This document shows positions 17,537 through 25,305 of a stretch of DNA of 55,504 nt, piece by piece (positions within the stretch are counted from its first letter, which is position 1; every line of letters begins with the position of its first letter). The position numbers and the translations under genes were made by a program. Under the pieces are notes generated by a model. That model was given only the letters and a program-made list of their open reading frames with translations. It was not told where the DNA came from and ran no database searches. The DNA comes from Candidatus Villigracilis proximus (lineage in GTDB: Bacteria > Chloroflexota > Anaerolineae > Anaerolineales > Villigracilaceae): positions 1-55,504 of the forward strand of contig JADKBB010000024.1 of assembly GCA_016715195.1 (NCBI GenBank). Direction: 5' to 3'.

Positions 17537-18874
17537 ATGAAATTTTTTGACCTGCTTCGTCTCATTCTGGGCAACCTTAGCCGGCGCAAAGCGCGCGTCG
17601 CATTGACCGCCATTGGCGTGGTCATTGGCACCGCTGCTGTTGTGATTCTCGTCTCGCTGGGAATAGGATTGCAAAAGAGCGCCACAGATCAGTTGTATGG
17701 CATCGGCGACCTAACCTTAATTGATGTTATGCCGACCTACGGCGGAGAAGGCGGATATTACGTTGGCAGCGGCGGGGGAGGGCCGGCGATCTCCCTCTCA
17801 AGCGAATTGCAGGAACCCGCCTTGCTTACAAATTCAGCCCTTGAGCAGCTTCGCTTAATTCCCGGCGTGAAAGCCGTCATACCCCGTGATTACCTGGGCA
17901 CGCAAACGGTCATCCGCTATCAGCGCATGGAAGGCGGAGTAAATATTATTGGCATCGGCACCAATGATTTATCAACGCTCGGCATGGAAGCCGGTCAGGG
18001 TACGACCGATCTTGCCAAAGGCACAGTTGTGATCGGTGTGATGACCCCCTATAATTTTTATGACCCATATCAGCGTCCCGGTCAGGAAACGCCCCCTCCG
18101 CCTGAATTATTAAACGAACAAATCCAACTGATCGTTATTAAATGGGATCAGGACGGCAATGAAATTCGCAAAACCCTCAGCCTGCGCGTGACGGGCATCC
18201 TTAACGAAACAGGCGGCGAGGCAGATTACTCGATCTATTTACCGCTCGATCTGGTCAAGTCGATGAATGAGTGGGCTTATGGAACACGCATCAACTATAA
18301 CAAGACCGGCTACAACCAGGTCATTGTAAAAGTGGAAGATCCCAATCAAGCATTAGACATCGCAGACCAGATCACCGCCTTGGGATTTCAAGCGATCTCT
18401 CCCCAATCCTTTTTACAAGGTATCAACAACACCTTCCTGATCTTGCAGCTTGTTTTTGGCGGCGTGGGTGCCATTGCTCTTTTGGTCGCGGCCATCGGCA
18501 TCGCCAATACCATGGCAATGTCGATCCTTGAACGCACACGCGAGATCGGACTAATGAAAGCGGTTGGCGCAACCAATCGCGATGTACTGTCCATCTTTCT
18601 CGGCGAAGCAGCCGGCATCGGATTCATCGGCGGATTGGGCGGTATTATTGTCGGCTGGCTGGCGGCGCAGGCCATCAATGTAATTGCGATCATCTATCTT
18701 GCGGGGCAGGCCAGTCAACAGGGCGGCGCTCCGCCCAGTGTCGCCGTGTACACGCCCATCTGGCTCCCGATCTTTGCCTTGATCTTTTCAACTTTTATCG
18801 GAATGCTCTCAGGCTTATATCCCGCCTTGCGCGCTGCAACGATGATTCCAGTCCAGGCGCTCAAATACGAATAA
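17537..18874 (+). CDS. MacB/FtsX-like ABC permease
   Basis: A 445-residue permease with the MacB/FtsX layout. The first transmembrane helix (ALTAIGVVIGTAAVVILVSLG) is followed by a large extracytoplasmic domain of ~240 residues that starts in a Gly-rich stretch, and then three C-terminal helices. The motif RTREIGLMKAVGATNRDVLSIF before helix 3 is diagnostic for the DUF214 (FtsX) domain. It pairs with the ATPase encoded at 15091. It starts 16 bases after the CARDB-type gene and ends the operon. The substrate is unknown. Members export lipids, peptides or macrolides, or transmit force without transport. Confidence 0.92.
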   Translation: MKFFDLLRLILGNLSRRKARVALTAIGVVIGTAAVVILVSLGIGLQKSATDQLYGIGDLTLIDVMPTYGGEGGYYVGSGGGGPAISLSSELQEPALLTNSALEQLRLIPGVKAVIPRDYLGTQTVIRYQRMEGGVNIIGIGTNDLSTLGMEAGQGTTDLAKGTVVIGVMTPYNFYDPYQRPGQETPPPPELLNEQIQLIVIKWDQDGNEIRKTLSLRVTGILNETGGEADYSIYLPLDLVKSMNEWAYGTRINYNKTGYNQVIVKVEDPNQALDIADQITALGFQAISPQSFLQGINNTFLILQLVFGGVGAIALLVAAIGIANTMAMSILERTREIGLMKAVGATNRDVLSIFLGEAAGIGFIGGLGGIIVGWLAAQAINVIAIIYLAGQASQQGGAPPSVAVYTPIWLPIFALIFSTFIGMLSGLYPALRAATMIPVQALKYE

Positions 18875-18988
18875 GTTGGACTTTATTTCTTAACAACTCA
18901 AACCGACACAGTCCGCTTCATTCTTAACGGAAAGTTTGGTCCGGCTTTCGATTTATATTTTTCTCCCTTTGAGAGAATGAAATTCATA

Positions 18989-19060
18989 TTCTCTACCGTG
19001 CAACACCTTTTCTGTGCGATTCGCGGTCAACGCCCGAATTTTTAAATGTACGGTAGAGAA
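18989..19060. repeat. TIR-bounded small repeat, copy A (MITE-like)
   Basis: The 72-bp element is bounded by TTCTCTACCGTGCA and TGTACGGTAGAGAA as near-perfect terminal inverted repeats. Its right end TTTAAATGTACGGTAGAG is the exact reverse complement of the left end of the element at 38580. It lies between the ABC operon and the PilZ gene. Confidence 0.7.
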
Positions 19061-19147
19061 AAAATTAATATAAACTTTATATTTTCAATACGGCGTATGG
19101 TGGTACGATTAATGGACTTAAGTTCATCTTGCAAAAGGAGAATTTTC

Positions 19148-19489
19148 ATGCCAGAACGACGAACAACTCCAAGAAAAAAATTCTTTTTCTACATGCGCGT
19201 GATCGATGATGACACACAGGAAATCCTTGGGCACATGGTGGAAGTTAGCGCAATTGGTCTGCAGCTGGAAACAACCAATCCTTTCCCCATTAACAAAGAT
19301 TATTACCTGCGTGTGGAGCTTACATCCGACCTGGGCGACAGGCCATATATTGTCTTTATTGGCCGCACAAAATGGTGCAAGATAGATGTGATCCAGCCAA
19401 ACTTATATCATGTTGGTTTTGAGATCGCCGAAATCATGCCTGATGACAGGGAAATCTTCCTGCGCATCCTTGCGAAATACGGAACATAA
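19148..19489 (+). CDS. PilZ-domain protein
   Basis: A 113-residue stand-alone PilZ domain, expected to bind cyclic-di-GMP. The N-terminal RRTTPRKKF stretch gives the RxxxR-type binding arginines and EVSAIGLQLET is the (D/N)xSxxG-like strand, with Glu for Asp at the first position and Ile instead of a small residue. Whether affinity is retained is uncertain. AAAAGGAGA lies 7 bases before the ATG, so the longer upstream frame, which begins inside the repeat, is rejected. It is monocistronic. No GGDEF or EAL gene is in the window. Confidence 0.8.
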   Translation: MPERRTTPRKKFFFYMRVIDDDTQEILGHMVEVSAIGLQLETTNPFPINKDYYLRVELTSDLGDRPYIVFIGRTKWCKIDVIQPNLYHVGFEIAEIMPDDREIFLRILAKYGT

Positions 19490-19541
19490 ATACTTCAACA
19501 ATATATGGGGGATATGAACAGGAAATTCCCATATCTGGCGC

Positions 19542-19571
19542 TTGACATTTTAGAACACAAGTTCTAAAATG
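19542..19571 (+). promoter_or_regulatory. Promoter with perfect 26-bp operator palindrome
   Basis: TTGACA (19542-19547) and TAAAAT (19565-19570) are spaced by 17 bases, a consensus housekeeping promoter. A perfect 11-bp inverted repeat, CATTTTAGAAC-ACAA-GTTCTAAAATG (19546-19571), spans the spacer and the -10. A bound dimer would block the polymerase. The core GAAC-N4-GTTC also resembles Gram-positive-type LexA boxes, but the flanks differ, and a TetR/MarR-type repressor is equally possible. The start would be near 19577, ~77 bases before the VOC gene. Confidence 0.75.
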
Positions 19572-19654
19572 TCTGTGTTATTTGTAACCCAATAGTGTTT
19601 GTACTTCCCCGTAAAACTACAACAAATACACATTAAACCAGAAGGAAGCTGCTC

Positions 19655-20068
19655 ATGGATCAAAGTACAGGAAAAAATACAGAGTTAAGCGCCTGGCCGA
19701 AAGGGATCGCGGCTATCACACTATTCGTTGAAGATTTGCAAATTACAAAGCAGTTCTATCAAGAGGTCTTTGGTCTGCCAGTGATCTTTGAAGACAAAAA
19801 CTCTGCAGTGTTTAAATTCGATAAAACACTTATTAACCTGCTTAAAATCACAGCCGCCGGAGAGCTCGTTACACCTGCAAAAGTGGCAAACCGTGAAACC
19901 GGATCGCGTTTTGTCTTCACCATTGCGGTCGATGACGTAGATGCAATGTGTGCGGAGTTAACCGCACGCGGAGTGACACTGTTAAACGGCCCAATGGATC
20001 GTCCCTGGGGTATACGAACTGCGAGCTTCATGGATCCGGGCGGTCATATCTGGGAGATCGCAAAGTAG
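19655..20068 (+). CDS. VOC (glyoxalase/bleomycin-resistance) family protein
   Basis: A 137-residue two-module VOC protein. The first beta-alpha-beta-beta-beta module starts AAITLFVEDLQITKQFYQEVFG and the second at FVFTIAVDDVDAMCAELTARG, ending in the typical GIRTASFMDPGGHIWEIAK. Members are metal-dependent enzymes or sequester drugs; the final Glu in HIWEIA is a usual metal ligand. GAAGGAAGC precedes the ATG. It is the first gene behind the operator-controlled promoter at 19542. Confidence 0.87.
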   Translation: MDQSTGKNTELSAWPKGIAAITLFVEDLQITKQFYQEVFGLPVIFEDKNSAVFKFDKTLINLLKITAAGELVTPAKVANRETGSRFVFTIAVDDVDAMCAELTARGVTLLNGPMDRPWGIRTASFMDPGGHIWEIAK

Positions 20069-20178
20069 TAGATTGGAATGCAGGGTAATACCCCGTATAT
20101 TCTTTATAAATAAAATTATTGAGTCCGCTTAGAACCACAGTCTGTCACCCTTATCCACTTTATCAAAAGGAGAATATG

Positions 20179-20544
20179 ATGTCCAAGCGAAATATAGTCC
20201 ATGTTGAGATCCCGGCTGTGAATGTTGAAGGTGCAGGAAAATTTTATGAGAGTCTGTTTGGCTGGAAGCTCCAACATATGCCCGAAATGAATTACACCAT
20301 GTGGGAAGCCGGCGATGGGACGGGCGGCGGTTTTCCTGAGGCCTCAGCTGAATACCCTGCCGGACAAGTCCTGGTGTACATTGACAGTGATGATATCGAT
20401 GCCGATTTGAAGATGGTGGAGAAACTCGGCGGACAGATCGTCAAGTCAAAGACGGAAATCCCGGGCATGGGCTGGTTTGGAATTTTCAAAGACCCCACGG
20501 GAAATGTCCTCGCTTTGTATACAAGCCAGAATTCTGCAAATTAG
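20179..20544 (+). CDS. VOC family protein
   Basis: A 121-residue VOC protein with FYESLFGWKLQHM in the first module and the second module ending MGWFGIFKDPTGNVLALYTS. Of two adjacent ATG codons the second (20179) has the better 6-base spacing from AGGAG. It resembles the CGA-type (27-kDa antigen-like) VOC proteins. The His/Glu metal ligands of glyoxalase are not evident at the end (NVLALY), so catalytic activity is uncertain. It follows the other VOC gene by 110 bases with its own SD, and a terminator follows. Confidence 0.85.
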   Translation: MSKRNIVHVEIPAVNVEGAGKFYESLFGWKLQHMPEMNYTMWEAGDGTGGGFPEASAEYPAGQVLVYIDSDDIDADLKMVEKLGGQIVKSKTEIPGMGWFGIFKDPTGNVLALYTSQNSAN

Positions 20545-20552
20545 TAATCATA

Positions 20553-20592
20553 CACAACATCCCGTAACGCACGCGCTTGCGGGATGTTGTAT
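20553..20592 (+). terminator. Intrinsic terminator-like hairpin
   Basis: ACAACATCCCG / CGGGATGTTGT form a perfect 11-bp stem after the VOC gene, followed by ATTTAA, with only a short U-run. Partial read-through into the ABM gene is likely. Confidence 0.65.
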
Positions 20593-20619
20593 TTAACCAA
20601 ACGAAAGGCTAAAAATAAA

Positions 20620-20919
20620 ATGTATGCAATGACGGGAAAACTCGCAGCCCAGCCCGGTATGCGTGACAAATTATCCGCTATTCTGGTGCGGGCCTCCGCT
20701 GTGGTGGCGCAACTGCCCGGATGCCGCGCCTATATTGTCAACGAAGATGTGGCGGATGAAGCCTGTGTCTGGGTCTTTGAAGTTTGGGACGATAAAGAAT
20801 CACACGACGCCTCTCTGCAAAATGGGGAGGTCAGGGCTTTGATCGCAGAGGCAATGCCTATAATAAGCGGAGCCCCCAGCGGCGCGGAATTAAGAGTCGT
20901 TGGCGGGTATGGGATATAA
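20620..20919 (+). CDS. Antibiotic-biosynthesis-monooxygenase (ABM) domain protein
   Basis: A 99-residue single-domain protein with the dimeric alpha+beta ABM fold: MYAMTGKLAAQPGMRDKLSAI, then a hydrophobic central strand and VWVFEVWDDKESHDASLQ, the typical E-x-W-x-x-x-x-A-x-x-x-H-like region. Members cleave quinones or small aromatic substrates without cofactor, or degrade haem. The ATG at 20620 is chosen because the longer frame starts in the terminator. The SD is weak (GAAAGG 10 bases upstream). It precedes the gene at 20934 by 14 bases. Confidence 0.8.
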   Translation: MYAMTGKLAAQPGMRDKLSAILVRASAVVAQLPGCRAYIVNEDVADEACVWVFEVWDDKESHDASLQNGEVRALIAEAMPIISGAPSGAELRVVGGYGI

Positions 20920-20933
20920 AACGAGGAGTGAAC

Positions 20934-21548
20934 ATGAAAAAAGAAACCTCAAAACAGGAAAGTGATTTCCCAAAACTGGGAGCGCCAGCCGAACGGGCTC
21001 TTGCTCATGCCGGTTATGTGAAACTTATACAATTAACAAAAATCACCGAAGCGGACTTGAGCCGGCTGCACGGCATGGGTCCCAACGCATTGGGGCGGCT
21101 GCGAGAGGCGCTGGCCTTGAAGGGACTTTCTTTTGCCGGATCTACCAGCGCTGAAAAACCAACGAAAAAGAAAGCAGCTTCCCCCGTAAGTCGAACCGAT
21201 AAAGTGGATGAGTTCATGGAAGCGCTGGTGCATCCATTCAAGGTGGAAGTGCAGACTCTGCGGCAGATCATCCTGGGTGTCAACAAAAACATTGTTGAAG
21301 AAGTAAAGTGGAAAGCGCCGTCTTTTAGTTATCGCGGAGAATATTTGGTAACCTTCAATCTCTGGGAAACAAAACGTATTCATCTTGTGTTTCATAATCC
21401 GATGATCGCCAGTGTTAAAAGCAAATTGCTCGAAGGCGATTACAAGGACAGGCGGATGGCGTATTTTACAGACAGAAAAGATATACAGGCGAAAAAGTCT
21501 GCTTTTGAAAAGATATTGAAAGATCTCATTAAGTTACAGGAAGCGTAA
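20934..21548 (+). CDS. Helix-hairpin-helix plus DUF1801 fusion protein
   Basis: The 204-residue protein has two parts. Residues ~15-62 (APAERALAHAGYVKLIQLTK ... LHGMGPNALGRLREAL) look like an RNA-polymerase alpha-CTD-type helix-hairpin-helix, which usually binds DNA. After a Lys/Thr linker, residues ~85-204 are a DUF1801 domain (VDEFMEALVHPFKVEVQTLR, KWKAPSF, HLVFHNP). The ATG at 20934 with AGGAG 5 bases before it is preferred over the GTG at 20928. The pairing of a DNA-binding module with DUF1801 suggests a nucleic-acid-related role, which is inference. The HEAT-like gene follows 10 bases later. Confidence 0.8.
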   Translation: MKKETSKQESDFPKLGAPAERALAHAGYVKLIQLTKITEADLSRLHGMGPNALGRLREALALKGLSFAGSTSAEKPTKKKAASPVSRTDKVDEFMEALVHPFKVEVQTLRQIILGVNKNIVEEVKWKAPSFSYRGEYLVTFNLWETKRIHLVFHNPMIASVKSKLLEGDYKDRRMAYFTDRKDIQAKKSAFEKILKDLIKLQEA

Positions 21549-21558
21549 GGATTTTTTA

Positions 21559-22110
21559 ATGGATAAGATCATCCGTACTCATCTGGATAATATACGCACT
21601 GGAGATGGCGAGGCGCAATTCAAGGCGTATGACTACTTAATGAAAGAGACCGAACAACCCGTGGACTGGGCCTATGAAGCCTGGGACGAAATCGTGGCAG
21701 GGCTGACGCATAAGGATAACCACGTCCGCGCGATCACTTCACAAATATTCTCGCATCTCGCAATCAGCGATCCCAAAGGCAGGATGTTCAAGGATTTTGA
21801 TGCGTTATTAAATGTAACCAGAGATGAAAGATTTGTCACGGCCCGGCATTGTATGCAATCGTTGTGGAGGGTGGGTCTGGCCGGAAAGAAGCAAACACAA
21901 TTGGTATTGAATGGACTGGAATTGCGCTTCAAGGAATGTGTCACCGAGAAGAATGGAATGTTGATCCGCTATGACATTGTTTTGGTGCTGCGAAATCTTT
22001 ATGACGTGGTCAGGGATGAATCTGTCAAAGAGAAGGCACTCGCGTTGATCGCTTCGGAAACAGATGCGAAGAATCAAAAGAAATGCGCGGGCGTCTGGAA
22101 GAAATATTAA
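21559..22110 (+). CDS. HEAT-like alpha-helical repeat protein
   Basis: The 183-residue protein is built of helix pairs in the HEAT style, e.g. WDEIVAGLTHKDNHVRAITS and FDALLNVTRDERFVTARHCM, with the characteristic DxxxxVRAxA-like positions. It has no signal peptide and probably serves as a protein-interaction scaffold. It begins 10 bases after the HhH-DUF1801 gene and is followed 24 bases later by the DHFR-like gene, so it belongs to the same operon. I recall similar proteins next to DUF1801 genes but cannot name a function. Confidence 0.7.
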   Translation: MDKIIRTHLDNIRTGDGEAQFKAYDYLMKETEQPVDWAYEAWDEIVAGLTHKDNHVRAITSQIFSHLAISDPKGRMFKDFDALLNVTRDERFVTARHCMQSLWRVGLAGKKQTQLVLNGLELRFKECVTEKNGMLIRYDIVLVLRNLYDVVRDESVKEKALALIASETDAKNQKKCAGVWKKY

Positions 22111-22134
22111 GTATTCACAAAACCGGAGAATACA

Positions 22135-22689
22135 TTGAGAAAATTAAAACTTCAAGTACAAATGACCGTTGACGGCTTTATTGCCGGACCAAACGGTGAG
22201 ATGGATTGGACATCTGCTGAATGGGATAATGAGCTTAAGAAATATGTAGGCGGACTCACAGAATCTGTAGACTGCATCATCCTCGGGCGAAAACTTGCAC
22301 AAGGCTTTATTCCTTATTGGGCGTCACACCCGGAGCAGGAAGGCGCAGATATATTTAATGGTACAAAAAAAGTTGTTTTCACCAAAACACTTGAAAAATC
22401 CGAGTGGACTGATACTGTGCTGGCAAAAGGCGATCTCGTTGAGGAAATCGCACAACTAAAGAAACAGGCCGGTCAGGATATGATCGCATACGGCGGCGCT
22501 GCATTTGTATCCGCGCTGATCAAGCATCGACTGATCGACGAGCTGCATTTATTTATTAATCCAACCGCGATCGGCAGTGGAATGACGATCTTTAAGGAGT
22601 TGGATGGCAGACAAAATCTAAAATTGGTAAAATCCACATCGTTTGATTCCGGAATCGTTGTCCTTAAGTACGAACCAAAACGCGATTAG
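22135..22689 (+). CDS. Dihydrofolate-reductase-family (RibD C-terminal) protein
   Basis: A 184-residue protein of the RibD C-terminal/DHFR-like family: LQVQMTVDGFIAGPNGEMDW at the N-terminus, SVDCIILGRKLAQGF, and the late AYGGAAFVSALIKHRLIDEL with FINPTAIGSGMTIF. Such proteins bind NADPH and are usually annotated as YwjB/YyaP-like reductases with unknown substrates. It starts at TTG 22135 with GGAG 7 bases upstream. It closes the operon that starts at 20620. Confidence 0.87.
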   Translation: MRKLKLQVQMTVDGFIAGPNGEMDWTSAEWDNELKKYVGGLTESVDCIILGRKLAQGFIPYWASHPEQEGADIFNGTKKVVFTKTLEKSEWTDTVLAKGDLVEEIAQLKKQAGQDMIAYGGAAFVSALIKHRLIDELHLFINPTAIGSGMTIFKELDGRQNLKLVKSTSFDSGIVVLKYEPKRD

Positions 22690-22715
22690 TGTGTAAAATC
22701 TGGAGCCCATTCTGG

Positions 22716-22740
22716 AGTCCATCAGCTTGCTGATGTGACT
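22716..22740. repeat. Short hairpin of unknown role
   Basis: CATCAGC-TT-GCTGATG with outer AGT/ACT pairs lies between the DHFR-like gene and the exonuclease gene. It has no U-run. It may be a REP-like element or a weak terminator. Confidence 0.4.
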
Positions 22741-22793
22741 AAAGTATGAAATTTATTCACATCAAACAGACAGCACCCGCAGAGCAGGTAAAT

Positions 22794-23672
22794 ATGAAAA
22801 TTCATCTAGTAGACGGCACATACGAATTGTTCAGAAGTCACTTTGGCGCTCCTCCGAAGAAAGCGCCCAATGGACAGGAGGTCGGAGCCACCCTCGGCCT
22901 GATTAAGAGTCTGCTAATGATGCTGGGCAGTTCCGAGGTCACGCATGTAGCGGTGGCGTTTGATCACGTCATCACTTCCTTCCGTAATGATCTTTATGCA
23001 GGATACAAAACCGGCGAAGGAGTCGATCCGAATCTGCTGGCTCAATTTCCGCTGGCTGAAGAAGCTGTGTCTGCGCTGGGGATGGTGGTCTGGCCGATGG
23101 TCGAGTTTGAAGCAGATGATGCGCTGGCAACCGCAGCGACAAAATTTAAAAAGAATAAATCGGTCGATCAAATTGTCATCTGCTCACCCGATAAAGATCT
23201 CGCGCAGTTGGTCACCGGCAAACAGATCGTATGCTGGGACCGCCGCCGCGAGATCGTGCTCGATGAAAAAGGCGTGATCGAAAAATTTGGCGTGAGCCCC
23301 GAGTCCATCCCTGATTATCTCGGGTTGGTTGGCGATGCCGCCGATGGTTACCCCGGCATTCCGGGTTGGGGAGCAAAATCCGCTTCGGCCGTGCTTTCAA
23401 AATTTAAACACATCGAATCGATTCCAGATGACGCTGCGAAGTGGCGCTTGAAATCCATCAGCCCGGGCCGCGCATCCAGCCTGACCGAAAGCCTGTCACA
23501 GCGAAAGGAAGAGGCCATGCTCTATCGGCAGTTATCCACCCTGCGGACAGATGTGCCGCTCAAGGAAACACTCAGCGATCTAAAATGGCAGGGCGCGTGG
23601 GATCGTTTGAAAAAAGTTTGTCATAAATTGGGCGACGAAAAAATTCCGGAGCGTGTTACAAGGTGGCGTTAA
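22794..23672 (+). CDS. 5'-3' exonuclease (PolI N-terminal/FEN-like)
   Basis: A 292-residue flap-endonuclease-type nuclease. MKIHLVDGTYELFRSHFG is the start of the PIN-like fold, with acidic residues in AVAFDH, EFEADDALA and CSPDKDLAQL that bind the catalytic metals, and a helix-hairpin-helix-type segment GLVGDAADGYPGIPGWGAKSAS. A polymerase domain is absent, so it is a stand-alone homologue of the PolI 5'-nuclease, probably acting in Okazaki-fragment processing or repair. The ATG at 22794 was chosen because homologues begin at this strand. AGCAGGT is a weak SD. Confidence 0.88.
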   Translation: MKIHLVDGTYELFRSHFGAPPKKAPNGQEVGATLGLIKSLLMMLGSSEVTHVAVAFDHVITSFRNDLYAGYKTGEGVDPNLLAQFPLAEEAVSALGMVVWPMVEFEADDALATAATKFKKNKSVDQIVICSPDKDLAQLVTGKQIVCWDRRREIVLDEKGVIEKFGVSPESIPDYLGLVGDAADGYPGIPGWGAKSASAVLSKFKHIESIPDDAAKWRLKSISPGRASSLTESLSQRKEEAMLYRQLSTLRTDVPLKETLSDLKWQGAWDRLKKVCHKLGDEKIPERVTRWR

Positions 23673-23691
23673 TTTTGTGCGCATCTTTTTC

Positions 23692-23720
23692 TTGACGCAT
23701 AAACCTCACAGTGGTATCCT
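23692..23720 (+). promoter_or_regulatory. Promoter of the aminotransferase leader
   Basis: TTGACG (23692-23697), a 17-base spacer, and TATCCT (23715-23720). Transcription would begin at about 23727-23729, at or next to the ATG of the leader ORF, so the leader message may be leaderless. Confidence 0.65.
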
Positions 23721-23728
23721 TGCGCGCA

Positions 23729-23845
23729 ATGTTCAGACAACTCGTTGTAGACACCAATAATACCAATCGTACTACTCGCACTCATGCAGTGACGGGGCGT
23801 TGGTATTTATCAGGTGAACACGAACAGCAAGTCCATTCATCCTAG
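23729..23845 (+). CDS. Putative Thr/Asn-rich leader peptide, 38 aa
   Basis: The ORF runs from ATG 23729 to TAG 23843. Codons 9-18 read T-N-N-T-N-R-T-T-R-T, so five of ten encode Thr and three Asn. There is no SD site, but the ATG coincides with the predicted transcription start and leaderless translation is possible. It is followed by an antiterminator/terminator pair and then by an aminotransferase gene. This is the structure of a ribosome-mediated attenuation peptide. The composition would tie expression to charged threonyl- and asparaginyl-tRNA, amino acids derived from aspartate. Confidence 0.5.
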   Translation: MFRQLVVDTNNTNRTTRTHAVTGRWYLSGEHEQQVHSS

Positions 23846-23886
23846 ATAGGAAAACCAAACGCCCCGAGCCTCGGGGCGTTTTTCTT
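23759..23886 (+). promoter_or_regulatory. Transcription attenuator (1:2 / 2:3 / 3:4 hairpins)
   Basis: Region 1 AATACCAA (23759-23766), inside the Thr/Asn codons, pairs with region 2 TTGGTATT (23800-23807). Region 2 with its 5' extension CGGGGCGTTGG (23793-23803) can instead pair with region 3 CCAAACGCCCCG (23855-23866), with one bulged A. Region 3 also forms the 5' arm of the terminator AACGCCCCGA-GCC-TCGGGGCGTT (23858-23880), followed by TTTCTT. Stalling at the Thr/Asn codons would cover region 1, allow 2:3 and abolish the terminator. Each pairing was read directly; the regulation is inferred. Confidence 0.7.
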
Positions 23887-23906
23887 AACACCATAAAGGA
23901 GAAATC

Positions 23907-25212
23907 ATGTCCATTTCAAATGCCACACCTGTCCTAGCTGTTGACGAAAAGAATCTCATTCCCGTCAGCGATCATCTCAAGCAAATGGCGGATATTCCGC
24001 CCTCACGCATGTTCCTCATCAACAAGTCTTTGAAAGTGTATGTTGAGAAAAATGCCGGCGCAAAAATATTTGACGCTTCACAGGGCGACGGCGGCGCATC
24101 TCTGCCCGGAACCCCCAGGCCGATTTTGGAACGCGCGCTTCAACTTCAACTGGAACATGGTACGGCCTACGATATGCCATTCGGCACCGACGCATACCGC
24201 AAAGCCGTAATTGAGCAATACTGGAAGCTTGACTCATCCTCTGGCTGGGGCCCCGCCAACGTACTCGGCACCGCCGGCGGACGTGACGCCTTGAACAAAG
24301 CCTATCAAGCCATGCTCGCTCTCGGTCACGGCCGTCAGGGTGACTTGATCATGGTCTCCCGCGTCCCGTGGATTTCCTACAACTGGGGGCCATACGGCGT
24401 GGGCGCAAATGTATTATGGGCGCCCGGTGACCCCGCTCAAGGCTGGGCATATTCCGAAGAAGCGATTCGTGAAAGCGTAAAATTTGCCGAATCAAAAGGA
24501 CGCAAGATCGCGGGCATTCTCATTACCAATCCCGATAATCCCACCGGCATGACCATCGCCGTTGAGAAACAAGTCTCACTCGCCAAAGCGGCTCTCGAAG
24601 CCGGTGTAGCCTTCGTGCTCTTCGATTGGATGTATCACTACGTCACCGACGAATCCCCAATGGATTTGAATTCCTTCCTCAAATTCTTCACCCCCGAAGA
24701 ACGCAAGCGCCTGATGTTCCTGGATGGAATTACAAAATCACTTGGCGGGTCGAATATCCGCAATTGTCATTTGATCGCAGACGAGAACGTCATCAAGTTC
24801 ATCGTCGCCCGCGCATCACACGGAGTCATTCCTTCATTCTTCTCTTTGGCTGTGGCAATGGCTGCCTATGAAATGGGCTATCGACAAAGCCGCACAAACC
24901 ATCATCGAGCCGACCAACGCCAGCCGTGTGGTCTTGAAGAAGTTGCTTGCCGAAAGTGGAATGCAGCACATCATCGGCAAAGGCTATTATGCCTTTATGA
25001 ATGTCGGTGAATATATCAAAGCCAAAGGCTGGGCAGATAGCGAACCCCTCGGACAATACCTCGCCGAAAATCACGGCGTAGCCATCGTCCCCGGTGCATT
25101 CTTCTCGCCCTTCGGCAACGACTGGATCCGCTTCTCCTACGCCACACCCGCCGAGCGCACCGAAGGCGCATTCAAACGATTGGTGGAAGGTTTGGAAAGT
25201 TTGAAGAAATAA
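23907..25212 (+). CDS. Class I/II PLP aminotransferase (frameshifted)
   Basis: A protein of ~435 residues with the fold-type I aminotransferase motifs: NPDNPTGMTI (substrate and PLP binding), VLFDWMYHYVTDE with the Asp and Tyr that hold PLP, and ITKSLGGSNIR with the Schiff-base lysine. The frame breaks near 24873-24885 (AMAAYEMG) and continues AIDKAAQTIIEPTNASR to GLESLKK at 25212. The SD AAAGGAGAA precedes the ATG 6 bases. Substrate is unknown; the class includes aspartate- and branched-chain-type enzymes. It is downstream of the Thr/Asn attenuator and upstream of a GCS2 ligase and an M20 hydrolase. Confidence 0.85.
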
Positions 25213-25213
25213 C

Positions 25214-25263
25214 AAGAAAGTGGAAAGAAGAAAGTTGGAAATTTTGTCCACTTTCTCTTATCT
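25214..25263 (+). terminator. Weak terminator-like hairpin
   Basis: AGAAAGTGGA / TCCACTTTCT followed by CTTATCTTTT lies after the aminotransferase. The loop is long (~22 bases) and the U-run interrupted, so read-through to the next gene is likely. Confidence 0.45.
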
Positions 25264-25305
25264 TTTAACTCAGTTTAATTATGTATAAAACCTTAGGATT
25301 ACCCC

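Noticed and set aside
19546..19571. Definite LexA/SOS box
   Set aside because: Only the GAAC-N4-GTTC core matches; the long AT flanks and the downstream genes do not favour SOS control.
23673..23906. T-box riboswitch ahead of the aminotransferase
   Set aside because: The conserved T-box sequence and specifier stem are not visible; the leader ORF and 1:2/2:3/3:4 pairings explain the region better.
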